Position numbers and translations under genes: made by a program
Origin: Polytrichum commune
Lineage: Eukaryota; Streptophyta; Polytrichopsida; Polytrichales; Polytrichaceae
Assembly (NCBI GenBank): GCA_950295325.1
Contig: OX485804.1
Coordinates: forward strand, 17,236,001 to 17,300,000
Direction of reading: 5' to 3'
Length of the DNA: 64,000 bases
Part shown: positions 12,308 through 22,847 of the stretch, one piece after another
Layout of the letters: every line of letters begins with the position of its first letter
How positions within the stretch are numbered: the stretch's first letter is position 1
The notes under the pieces: generated by a model
Databases searched by the model: none
What the model was told of the DNA's origin: nothing
What the model saw: only the letters and a program-made list of their open reading frames with translations

Positions 12308-15043
12308 TCAGGAGATAGCTGCTTCCGTTTGTGGAAGGCATGGGACAGGTTGAGCAATGAATGCTGCAATCTTCTCAAAATTAAGAAGCTTTTCTTCAAC
12401 CTTCTTTCTCTCAAAATGGTGATGCAGATACCATGCTAGTTCGTCATCCACCCCACGCAGGAACAGGAATGACAGGAATTCGCGCTTCAGATCCTCTGGG
12501 ATTTGGCTGCTCACACCAATTTGTGGTGAAGAGAAAAGGTGCCATTAGCATATCTTTTGACTAAGTTGCAGTTTCTGGCACTCTCTACCTATATTGCAGA
12601 CTGTTAGCTCTTGCTTCACATATAAATAGGTCAAAATTTGATCATCTGCCAGCATGATTCCCCACCATCTACTTATAAGGTAGACAACCCTTAAATGATT
12701 ATTTTTCCGACTAGCCCACTTCTCCTAAGATATGAAACAGGCATTTAGTATGAGATGATTAGCTTAGCAAATCCAAATTGGGGCCATAGCCAATTTCCTC
12801 ATAATTTTTGGAGCTCATATGAACATCTTATTCAATGTCAAAGTGAAGATTCTCGTGCTCATTGAATGGTCATAAAGGTTCCCTCTCAATTATGTTGACT
12901 ATTCAGCCTAGAATGGTTATCATATTCTGAGCATGTAGTCCAATCCCTTTTCAGCACACATCTTTTTTGGTATCTGTTCTTGGAGGCACACCTAACCACA
13001 TACTAATGAAAATATAGGTGTCCTAATAAGAAAAATAATCAAACAAGGGTTGTCTACCTTAAGAAGAATGCAGTGTGATACTTAAGCATTCCCTTAGTGC
13101 AGTGATACCTAAAAACTAAATGTAGAGGCACAGCCCCCAAGTGAAAGACTAGTTTTGATAAAAACTCAGAGCTCGACATTTCAAAAATCATATCGTAAGT
13201 GACTTACTTTTCGTGGATTATGTAGTCTTGACCTGTCTTGGAGGAATCCTGATAGTAGGACACATAATTGATGAAGTATAAATCCCCATGTGATTGGCAG
13301 CTGATTTCAAGTGCCTCCAATCCATTTTTTTTGATGGTTATTGTGAGGTTTATTAGCAGGGCATAAGCGGCTTGATTTTTCTCAGCTTCTTCAGCTTCAT
13401 TGGCATCTTCATCTCGTGGATGTAGGAGGAGATCACATGAAACATCAATCTTCTCATGGTCGAATTCTCTGTGGAGGATCACATTCATACAACCCCGTGT
13501 GTCATGCAATTTGAAGGGCTCTGGTGGTACCATCTCTTCCTGCATTCATTTCAATTTTCCACCAGTTGCCATTCATACAAAACACAGGAATCAAAAAAAA
13601 AAAAAAAAACAGCAAAAGTTGTAAGATAGATGGATCTTAAATGACTACTTTTTCCGACTGGCCACTTCTCCTAGGATATGAGACACGTAATTAGTATGAG
13701 TAGATAATTAACTTAGCAAATCCAAATCAAGGCCATAGCCACTTTCCTCACGATTTTTGGAGCTGATATGGATATCTTATTCATTATCAAAGTGAAGGTT
13801 CTTGTGAGCTCATTAAGTGGTCACATAGGCCCCCCTCATTATATTGACTATTGAGCTTAGAATGGTTATTATATTTTGAGCAGGCAATCCAATCCTTAAA
13901 AAAAAGCATGATGCCTTTTTAGTATTCATTCTTGGAGCAACACCAGACCACATACAACTCACATATTGGTGTCTTAAGAAATAATGTAACTGAATAAAGG
14001 TTGTCTACCTTATGTATGATAATCAACTTCTCAACAACCAAGACAAAAGTAAGTATAATCTCTGATACTTACATGGGGTTTCAATGCAGTAGCAACTGAA
14101 TTGGTGAAAGACAAAATATATCCTGGTGACAATTCTGCATAGAATCCAGGTGCTTACCTTGAATCCCACTTCGGTTTCAACTTATATGTCACACTAGGTA
14201 TATGCATTTCAAAGTGCACGGACCCTTTAGGGTTTACTATCCTTTCACTGCTAACTCAACGTTTAGGTTAATGGTTCATTCGACATTCATAAACATCATA
14301 ATTTCAACCTTTTAGGTCTTGCAGCTATAAATATACACAAAAGGATGAGAATTACAACCCCATGACAATTTGGTAAGGCATTGATTCAATATTTTCATTT
14401 GACTATGTAGGTATAAACTCTGATGCTCACATGGGGTTGAGGGAAGTATCAACGAACTTGATGAAAGATAAAATATATCCTGGTGACAAATTCTGGATAG
14501 AACTCAGGTGCTCACCTTGAACCCCACTTCTGTTACAACTTATATGTCACACTATATGCATCTCAAAGTACAAGTACCCTCTAGGGTTGACTATCTTTTC
14601 AATGCGAACTCAGCATTTAGCTTAATGATTCATTCAACATTGATGAACATCATATATTAACCTTTTAGGTTTTGCAACTATAAAATTATATAAACAAAAA
14701 GGATGAGAATTGCAACCCCATGACATTTTGGTAAGGCATTGATTCAATGTTACAGTAGTTTGATGTGTTTGATACAATGTGAAATGACTGTTGATGTTTT
14801 ATGAATGTCGAGGTTTACCTTTCGGCTTAACTTCAAATTTCGGATCTCGTCCTTCAAAACTTGCACCACAGACGATTCCGCCCCAACTCCACCTCGAGCA
14901 AGAGTGGAAAACTCGATGCCCACATTGCCGAAGAACGTGTTTGGAAGTCCATTAATGTTGGCGCGTGGACGGATCTGGGACAAACTTTGCAAACTTTTCG
15001 AGGCTCTCAGGATCCTTGCTACCGCAATACGCATTGTTGACAT
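12308..15043 (-). CDS. Mitochondrial p32/MAM33-family acidic matrix protein, 251 aa
   Basis: Exons on the minus strand: 15043-14819 (75 codons, phase 0), 13539-13208 (110 codons plus 2 nt) and 12506-12308. The N-terminus, rich in R, S and A (IAVARILRASKSLQS), looks like a mitochondrial presequence. The body follows the family pattern: VPPEPFKL start of the core sheet, an acidic stretch RDEDANEAEEAE in the middle, and the C-terminal helices PEDLKREFLSFLFLRGVDDELAWYLHHHF. The p32/gC1qR/MAM33 family forms doughnut-shaped acidic trimers in the mitochondrial matrix that act in respiration and ribosome-related functions; plant members are poorly defined. The third exon has a tandem acceptor (GAGCAG), so a one-residue length variant is possible. 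Both introns hold family C MITEs, and intron 1 also has a tandem duplication. Confidence 0.85.
12678..13064 (+). mobile_element. Family C MITE in intron 2 of the p32/MAM33 gene
   Basis: Begins AAGGTAGACAACCCTTAAAT, runs through TTCCGACTAGCCCACTTCTC and CTCATATGAACATCTTATTC, and ends GGGTTGTCTACCTTA. The element is on the strand opposite to the host gene. The left end carries GGTAGACAACC in place of the usual GGTAGATGGG. Confidence 0.8.
13618..14015 (+). mobile_element. Family C MITE in intron 1 of the p32/MAM33 gene
   Basis: Starts TTGTAAGATAGATGGATCTT and ends GGTTGTCTACCTTA. The interior matches the other C copies in order (TTCCGACTGGCCACTTCTCC, GACTATTGAGC, AGGTGTCC analogue TTGGTGTCTTAAG). 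Confidence 0.8.
14061..14756. repeat. Tandem duplication, about 358-bp unit, in intron 1
   Basis: Unit 1 starts at 14061 and unit 2 at 14419. Shared blocks include AAAATATATCCTGGTGACAA, CAACTTATATGTCACACTA, AACCTTTTAGGT and GGTAAGGCATTGATTCAAT. Unit 2 ends about 60 bp from the exon 1 donor. Divergence is around 15 percent by eye. Confidence 0.85.
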
Positions 15044-15304
15044 ACCCGTCTCATACCCGGCCCACCCTCGGATCCTTTCCTTTCATCTGAAACACATGCT
15101 AAAAAAAACCCAAAAAAAAACAACTGTTACTGCACAATTATGAATTTGCACACTGGAAAACCTCAAAGACAAGAAGCAGACCCTTCAGCCTGATGACCCA
15201 GTTGAATGCACAATTCTCGCAATATAAGCAGAGCTTTCAACCCTAAATCATCTTCACATCAACATAACTAACTTACATGCGTGCTTCTTCATTGATCCCT
15301 TGAT

Positions 15305-15328
15305 GAGAGAGAGAGAGAGAGAGAGAGA
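15305..15328. repeat. (GA)n microsatellite
   Basis: A run of about 12 GA dinucleotides, roughly 260 bp upstream of the p32/MAM33 start codon, within its likely promoter. Seen from the gene's strand it is a CT tract, a frequent feature of plant core promoters and leaders. Confidence 0.8.
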
Positions 15329-15347
15329 CCGCACTGAGTTGCCGAGG

Positions 15348-15757
15348 GTTTAAGGTAGATGGGTCTTAAATGGTTACTTTTTCCGACTAAGCTTAAGCCA
15401 CTTCCTCCTAGGATATGAAACACGCTATTAATAAATACAAGATGGTTACCCAAAATCCAAATCCAAATCCAAATTAAGGCTGCAACCATCTGCCTCATAA
15501 ATTCCAGATCTCCCATGAATATCTCATTCATTACCAAAGCGAAGATTCATGTGTTCATTAAATGGTCATGTAGGTCCTCCCAAATATGTTTACTATTGAG
15601 CCTAGAATGGTTATCATGTTCTGAACATGTAATCAAATCTTTCTAAAACTCGTGTGTTATTTTTGGATTTTTTTTTGGAGCCACATCAACCACATACTGC
15701 TCAAATATAGGTGTTTTAATAAGAAAAGTATATGAATAAGGGCAATCTATCTTAACC
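15348..15757 (+). mobile_element. Family C MITE upstream of the p32/MAM33 gene
   Basis: Starts TTTAAGGTAGATGGGTCTTA and ends ATAAGGGCAATCTATCTTAA. The interior follows the family C order (TTCCGACTAAGC, AATCCAAATC repeated, GTTTACTATTGAGCCTAGAA). It lies within 0.7 kb of the start codon. Confidence 0.8.
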
Positions 15758-16650
15758 TTTGGATCCTCTCAATCGTTAACAAAGTCCCAAAACCCATCGG
15801 GTCTCTACTCAACTAGAATTTCCTATTGACATATCTTATGGCTTCCAATTTTTTACCATTTCTTAATGGTGGCTAATAAGTATGGTAGACAAACCCATTT
15901 CTGATCACCCTCCCCCCCCCCCCAAATCTTGTTACATAGAGTCCTACGAAGTTCCCACACATGTAGCTATTCTTTTTTAAATGATGGAAAAGCCATGAAG
16001 TTTCACACTTTGTCGTTGTCACATTCAACATGATGAAAAATGTAAGTTAAGAGGGCATGGATTTGGGTTCCTTGAAAAAAGCATTGATTATACTCAAGTT
16101 TTTGTCTCCCAATTATCAGGAATAGGTCGACCTATGCTATGAATATGGGTTGGGAGAGAATCTTACCTTTGGATATTTACAGTAATCTCAAAACTTGAAA
16201 ATAAATTATGATTTCTTCTTTTGTTAAACGTTGTGACACCAATTTCCAGACATGTAAAACGCACTTGTACTACACTTATACAAAATTGCTCACAGTTAAT
16301 GAAAATGGGTCTATCTATCTAACATGGTTCTATTGTTAGCACTTTTTAGCTCCACAAACAATTTTGACTTTTGGATTGGATCTAATTAGGAATTGTTTCA
16401 TTTTTCCTAAACAAAATGCGAACAAGTCATGAAGATTGTCATTCAAGTTTTGAAATTGGATGTGTTCAGATGCAAAGTTATATAAATCACCATATAACAC
16501 TATTTACGTGCCATTGGGGTATGCTTTACCATGTCCAGGTGGGAACAATTCATAGCATTATAGATGAAAAATACAACTTCAATATTGACTGTAGATATTG
16601 CCTGGATTTCTATGCAAGCATCCACATGTCCCAGCCTTGGTTCACAAAGG
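15758..16650. other. Intergenic, nothing recognised
   Basis: AT-rich DNA with a C-run at 15911-15921. No open frame with a recognisable motif. Confidence 0.5.
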
Positions 16651-17246
16651 TTAGGGCCACTTCACACATGAGCCAAGAGCCGTGACCTTGTAATGGTGAG
16701 GACCATTGACTCTCATCCAAAGGCCGTACCATGGGTGTTGGGTAAGCCATTTTATGTACTCTTGGGCCCTCAAGCATAGTGTGAAGTGAGAATGAACCAT
16801 GTTACGAGACCATTGCAAATTTTGTTGGCGGAAAAGAGGGGAGGATTTGGTTTAATATAATATTTTTCAAATTTTATATGTTTAAGAGAATTACTTGATG
16901 GTGTTTGTCTCTCTTGGAATGTGTTATGGAATTTGCCATGCAGTCTGTCCTGAAATTTGTCCTATTGGAAAAAAATATTAAAAAATCATGGTCTCCTAGA
17001 ATTTGCATCAGGCCCATCTCTTGGAGGTGGGTCTGACGCAAATTCCAGTAGACCATGCACCCTTATCCACAACCTGCCATGTAGGACTCCATGTAAACTT
17101 TTCATCCATGAACTTTTCTTTAGGCCTTTAGGCCTTCACCTCCTAATGTGAAAGTGAACTTGGACGGCCTCTGCCTTTTCGACCAATGAGAGCTCTTACA
17201 TTGCCATGGTCAGGGGCCTTCAGCCTTGTGTGTGAAGTGACCCTTA
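16651..17246 (+). mobile_element. Family A MITE, full copy with TTA target duplication
   Basis: TTA at 16651-16653, then GGGCCACTTCACACATGAGC. The right end GTGTGTGAAGTGACCC is followed by TTA at 17244-17246. The length is about 590 bp. A short internal inverted duplication (GAATTTGCATCAGGCCC / GGGTCTGACGCAAATTCC) sits at about 16998-17046. Confidence 0.85.
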
Positions 17247-17608
17247 GATTCAGACTAAACTCAAAAGAGATGGATCTCGAAACATTTTGCTACACGCACC
17301 GGGCCCCACTAAATGGGTGGCCTTGAACCTAGAATAATGTCTATATTTTGAGCACATAGTCCAATCTCATCATGACATGTATCTTTTTGATGTTCATTTT
17401 AAACTATTACCCTTGACATAAATGCCATCGAGTGTTATGTGATGTAACACTTTGAATGTTGAATGCTACTGTAGTTTTCATGTTAGATTGAGCATGGTCT
17501 TGACCAATGTGGATACAACACGTGGCAAAATTATTCCAAAAATTATTTTGTGTCGAATCAAACAATACCACTCAATTAGGTCTCCGATTAAGAAGGGTGT
17601 CCACATAG

Positions 17609-17919
17609 TAAGGGTAAGTTTCCATTTTCATTGCTTACATTTTCATTGCTTATGCATTAGATTCTAGATAACAGTAGGATTGATGTGTTTTTCATGAAGA
17701 TAACAAACGCTACCAACCAACTACATTTTGGTTGCCTACTAGAATGTAGGAGGCCATGACCATGTGCCACTAGATTTTCATGCACCCACTAAACACTAAA
17801 GGTAACAATTAATGGTTGATTGCCACATACGAACCCTACCCCATCATATTTCATATACAATTGTCATTACTCTCACCAATGTTTGATGGGCAAGCAACAT
17901 ACATGGGAACCTACCCTAA
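17609..17919 (+). mobile_element. Family B Tourist-like MITE with TAA target duplication
   Basis: TAA at 17609-17611, then GGGTAAGTTTCC. The right end GGGAACCTACCC is followed by TAA at 17917-17919. The interior shares GCACCCACTAAA and ACGAACCCTACCCCATCATA with the other B copies. It appears inserted at the edge of a family C fragment (17280-17610). Confidence 0.8.
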
Positions 17920-17939
17920 GGCATGTATATGTACCTTCA

Positions 17940-18920
17940 CTTAAAGTAGACGTGCCTAATTCGGTTACTAGACTTAATCAAACACCTATATTTGAGTGGT
18001 ATTTGGGTAGGTGTGGCTCCAAGTATGGATACCAAAAAGACATGTGTTTAAAAGAGATTGGATCATGTGCTCAAAATATGGTAACCACTCTAAGTTCAAT
18101 GACAATCAACATAATTAGGAGGACCTGTATGATTGTTTGATGAGCACAAAATGCTTCACTTTGATAATGAATTAGATATTTAAACGACTTGTGAAAATTA
18201 TGAAGATTGTGGCTATGCCTCGATCTAGATTGCTAACCAACTCGTACTAATCACGTGTTTCATGTCCTAGGAGAAGTAGGCTAAGGGTGAGTTTCCATGT
18301 AGGGCACTCGCCCATTAGATTCTAAAATAATAGTGGATCGGAGGTGTTCACATGTGGTTAAGCACAAGTTGCCATTCAACCACATTATGGCGGTCTGTTG
18401 AACTATGGAGGGCCATGACGCGGGCCACTAGATGACTTCCAAGCATCCACTAAAGAAGTTTAAACCTAAAAAATGCTAGTGGCTGAAGCATTGAAGTCCG
18501 GTTTTAGAAGGAGGAGGAGGTTAGTAGGTGGGTTGAGAAGATGGGAGTAGCAACATTGTTTTGTCTAATTAGTGCAGGTTATGATTTGGAGTTACACATT
18601 GCTATAACACTTTATTGAGAGTATCATTGTTTTACTCAAATAACATAAGTAGTTAGTATGCACATCGAAGAATATGGTATAACTTAGTCGGTTAAAAACA
18701 ATATTGTTTATAAAATGGTATAGCAACATGTAACTCATAATGGTAACCCACATTAAATAAACAAAACAATGTAATTGGCACATACAAACCCTACCCCATC
18801 ATATTCCCTCTACATTTGGACGGGTTTGTCCTTATTCACACTAGAATCTTGTGGGCGAGCGGCCTACATGGAAACTCACCCTAAGTCAGAAATAGTAACC
18901 ATTTAAGACCCATTTACCTT
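17940..18920 (-). mobile_element. Family C MITE (reverse orientation) split by a family B element
   Basis: The left part, 17940-18281, reads as the complement of family C from its CTACTTT end to the CCTAGGAGAAGTAGG block. The right part, 18885-18920, completes it (AGTAACCATTTAAGACCCAT). The interruption is exactly the B element at 18285-18881. Confidence 0.85.
18282..18884 (+). mobile_element. Family B MITE nested in family C, TAA target duplication
   Basis: TAA at 18282-18284 and 18882-18884. The terminal inverted repeats are GGGTGAGTTTCCATGTAGG and CCTACATGGAAACTCACCC, continuing inward with CGCTCGCCC and TAGATTCTA-like blocks. The element proper is 597 bp and has no coding capacity. Confidence 0.9.
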
Positions 18921-20715
18921 ACTTACAAAAATGAAGGTTGACCCAATTCTGAACCCTGACCTTGGCCACGTCAGATGTGGTACTGCACATGTGGCATGTC
19001 CAGATGGCAGCACAGGAGTAGTAAGGAAAGTCATTGTACTGCTCCCCGTAGTCTTTTGCTTACTTTCCTCCTTCCTTAAGAAAGTCCTTATTCCATTCCT
19101 TCGGAGATGGTGGTGGCTGACTGATCCCATTTCAAGCTCACATAGACAATAAGCTTAACTTTAGGCTCCATAGAGTTTCTCAACTGATGAGGATGATGCA
19201 TTTCGCTTTGCATTTTGATGTGTGGGAAGAAGCTTCAAGTGGGTATGCAGACTTCTTTTCTACCCTATTGTCCATCTGTGTCCATCTCAGCTTCACATGT
19301 GAAAGCTTCACGGAGTGAGTGGTTTTTGTGTTGGAATTTTCTCATATAGTGTACCAATCTCGAATAAATTTCTGTTCTTTTGGGACATTTTTCTTTGACA
19401 GAGTTCAGTGTCTTGTTCGAGGAAGGAAGGAAGGAAGGATGTGAAGAAGATGATGCAGCGGCCTACCCTGTTTTTCTTTTCAAGTCTTTTTTCTTTCTTT
19501 ACGATTGGTAGTTATGATGTATGGGTGAATTGAATGGACCATGGACCATTACTTGACATGATCCCATTCAGATAGGGATTTTCCATGTGGATTTTCATAC
19601 CGGAATCCTCCATATATGCTTGGTTATTTTGGGTTGCAGCTCCATCGAATCTTTTCCTTCTAAATTTTGCAGTCTGTTAACCTATTGTATGTTATGATGA
19701 GTTTTGTCCCCGCAGACGCTGGCTGTGGGCCTCTCTAGGTTTAACTCTGTCTTGGATCCCTTTTTTTTCCTGGTCCAAAACTGTGTCTCACAAACATAGT
19801 TCGAAGACTGCTTGAAAGTGGTATGGTAGAATTATCAGGGTTGAGTTTTGAGAAAGAGTTTCTGGAATGGTTTTAGGAATGGTTTCACATGCTGGATTTG
19901 AGTGCGTTTTAACCTGTTTTGCTTTTTAACCCGATTGAGAACCTCAAGGAAAGCAAGGGGTACTGATATCAGTGGGTTATTGATGTATTGTTTGGGTCAC
20001 GTAGGAATTTGTTTTTCAGTCACTTTCTGCAACGTCTGCATTCTTTTTGACTGTCATGGGTAATGTTGTGCACGTCTTGTGTGCGTTTGTGTTTATTTAT
20101 TTATTTAAAAGTAGATGTGGTTTTTGGTGGTATTCATCAGAGGACTAATGGAAAGTGACTATCCAATGCAGGGTTTAACTTTCACAAAAGAGCATATAAT
20201 AGGTATTGAGGACGTGATGATTTTGACAATTGTTTCGGAGTACTGAAGACTCGTCCAGGTAAAGAGAGCAACACTTTTATTTTATTATCATGATGAAACT
20301 GGGTCAGTTCCGTTACTTTTCCTTGCTTCCAGTATGGATCAATCTTCTTGTGAGTTTTCAGTTTATGAAATTTGTCCACCTGCTTCCCATTTCAATCAAT
20401 TTGAGATCTTACCATTACACTAATGACTTGTTACCATAAAAGTAGGTCATCCCAATTTGTTTCATTGCTTTCAGTAGAATCAATCAATCTTCTTGTCTTG
20501 TTGGGTTTTTCAGTTTCAGTTTCAGGCACATGCTTCATTTTGAATCAGATTGGCTTGTTACCATTTCTGCAATATCTTTCTAATATGATTAGATACTCTT
20601 GGGCAAAAAAAAGATGATATCCTTTGTCTCTCTGCTGTGAAGTTATCGAACTAATTGTTAGTTGTGGATTTGTTTGTACAGGATAAGTTTGTTTAGTTCG
20701 TGCAGAAGTGAAAGC
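18921..20715 (+). promoter_or_regulatory. Upstream region and probable leader of the zinc-motif gene
   Basis: The sequence is not recognisably repetitive and has T-rich stretches. A short GGAA run (AGGAAGGAAGGAAGGA) occurs near 19421-19440. An acceptor-like TTTGTACAG at about 20673-20681 lies 35 bp before the ATG, so a leader intron is likely. Start site and exon structure of the leader cannot be fixed. Confidence 0.4.
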
Positions 20716-22847
20716 ATGAACTCACCAGGCCATGGAGTAGGGCTACCTGCAGCTGATGCCAATAGTGAAACTATTGCTACACTTTTGGCTCTTGCTCGGC
20801 AGCAATTTAATGAGGGCAATCCACGAGTTGCGTTGCAAGCTGTAAGTGTTAGGATTCACATTTGATATGGTTTTTTTACATGATACTTCTTGTAGGATAT
20901 TATACAAGCAAATAGTGTGAGATGATTAGCAAATCCAAATCACGCCCATAGCCATTTGCCTCACAGTTTTTGGAGCTCGTGTGAATATCTAATTCATTGT
21001 CAAAGTGAACATTCTCGTGCTCATTAAGTGGTCATATAGGTCCCCCCAATCATGTTGACATTTGAGCCCAGAATAGTTACCACAATTTGAGCTTACAGTC
21101 CAATCTCTTTTAAAAACATGATGCCTTTTCAGTGCCGATTCTTAGATCCACTCAAATATAGATGTCCACATTATTGTTGTGTTTGATTTAGGCACATTGA
21201 CCTTAGTAGGTGCCCAACTTAATGAAAGGTGGGTATTGGTTGCCTATGACATCCAATCCAATGGATAGGGTGGCACATGTCCGTTATCGGCGGGCAACAT
21301 GGTCAACCCATGGCAGGGTTATCAATTACAGGTGATAATGTGCCTTGTGGTATCCAATCAGGGACTGACATGTCGGCAGACCACTACACTTGATTTGCAT
21401 CTAGGTTGTGTAGATATTTCATATTTGGCTCTGTTCTTGATCTCTGTAATAAGGGACATTGATGAAATATAGGGGTTTTTCCTTCTTTTTTTTGTATCCT
21501 GGCTGTTAGGGTGTTTGTGGGAAAGCAAAAGAAGAATGCCACTGTGATGCAAATATTTCTAGAAGGCGCTTCCCTGGGCTGGCTGAGAAAGATTATTATG
21601 TCTATACTGTTGAATTAGATTAAAGTTTAAGCTTGCTCTTAAATCCATCAATTCATGTGGTTTGTTAATAACACAAGAATCTCAATAACCTCTGTAAGGG
21701 AAGCAGGTCTTAAATGACACTTTTCTCTTTGCACAGACTTCTCATAGGTTATGTAACATGCAACTACTGTGAGACGATTAGCAATTCCAGATCATGCCTG
21801 TAGCCACATTCCTCGTAATTTTTGGAGCACATATGAACATCTTATCAATTTTCAAAGTGAAGATTCTTTTAGTTAATAAATGATCATATAGGACCCCCCA
21901 AGTTATGTTGACTTTTACATCTAGAATGGTTAACAAATTCTGAGCACGTAGTCCAATCTCTTTTCAACACATGTCATTTGGTATCTGATTCACACCCAAC
22001 CATACACCACCCAAATATAGGTGTCCGTTTAAGATCAGAAACTGAATTAGGTACATCCACCTTATTGCAAGTTTGAAGGCATTTGGTTTTAGTGAGGGTG
22101 TGTAGTATCTAATTCACACCTCCCTCTTTTCCTCCCTTTGGCCGTTGTAGCCTCTGCCTGCACACTCCATATTTGGAATGAAGCACAGGTAGCTTAGATC
22201 TTTGATTTAGATTGTTTGTGGTAAAGGAAACGTCATACCCCATCAAGTGTGTGTAATTTTGTGTAAATCTATGTTTCTGTAGAGCTTGTTGCAGAGGAGT
22301 ATAGCTCTCAGAAGTTTGTGCTCTTGAGTAATTCTTGCAAGTCATTGCAGAAGAATGCCTACTGAAATTGTCAAATTTTGGACTCCTAATGCTTGAAATT
22401 CTGCAGGTGGTGGTAGCTTTACGAACCATAGGAGGTGAGCAGGCAGTGATTTCAGCTTTAGGAAGGGCTCGTGATGTCTACCAAAATCGCTCACGAACAC
22501 TTGAAGCGACTGATGAATTGACTGCATTGTTTGCACAATGTGCAATTGCAACTCTCCCTCCGAGTGATTTGGTTGCACCTAGTGCTGATATGGCAGTCGA
22601 AACATCAACACCACCACCACCAACAACATCGTCATCGCAAGTGGAAATGGATATGATGGATCAAAATAACAATAATATTCAAGGTCTCGGGAGTTCCATA
22701 TTGGCAGAGAGTGGCAGGGAACAGGTGGTTTGGGATGCGTCAGCAGATGGCAGCAGCTTTTTGTGTCAGCAATGTGGTGGAGTTGTTAGCAATTTACGAA
22801 GAGACGAACATTTTGCGCATTGGTGCTCCATGCCTCATTCAAGATAG
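20716..22847 (+). CDS. Plant protein of unknown function with C-terminal Cys/His zinc-binding motif, 188 aa
   Basis: Two exons, 20716-20841 (42 codons) and 22407-22847 (146 codons plus TAG), joined in phase 0 across a 1565-bp intron. Residues 18-75 look helical and soluble (ETIATLLALARQQFNEGNPR, then VVVALRTIGGEQAVISALGR), with a weak resemblance to a helical-repeat hairpin. Residues 100-145 form a low-complexity P/T/S/N/M linker. The C-terminus holds C162-x2-C165, then H177, H180 and C182 in FLCQQCGGVVSNLRRDEHFA, a plausible single zinc site. I do not know a function. Continuous coding across a clean splice and the conserved-looking end argue for a real gene. The intron contains two family C remnants. 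Confidence 0.75.
20885..21180 (+). mobile_element. Family C MITE remnant in the intron of the zinc-motif gene
   Basis: Shares GATGATTAGCAAATCCAAAT, TTTGGAGCTC and GTCATATAGGTCCCCCCAAT with family C. Both termini are eroded. Confidence 0.65.
21700..22070 (+). mobile_element. Second family C MITE in the same intron
   Basis: Runs from AGCAGGTCTTAAATGACACT through GGACCCCCCAAGTTATGTTG to AGGTGTCCGTTTAAG and CATCCACCTTA, following the order of family C. The left end is degenerate. Confidence 0.7.

Noticed and set aside
14090-14180. Possible additional exon of the p32/MAM33 gene in intron 1 (minus strand, ..VTYKLKPKWDS then GT)
   Set aside because: The duplicated unit carries a stop at the same place, and exons 1 and 2 already join in frame with family-like length.
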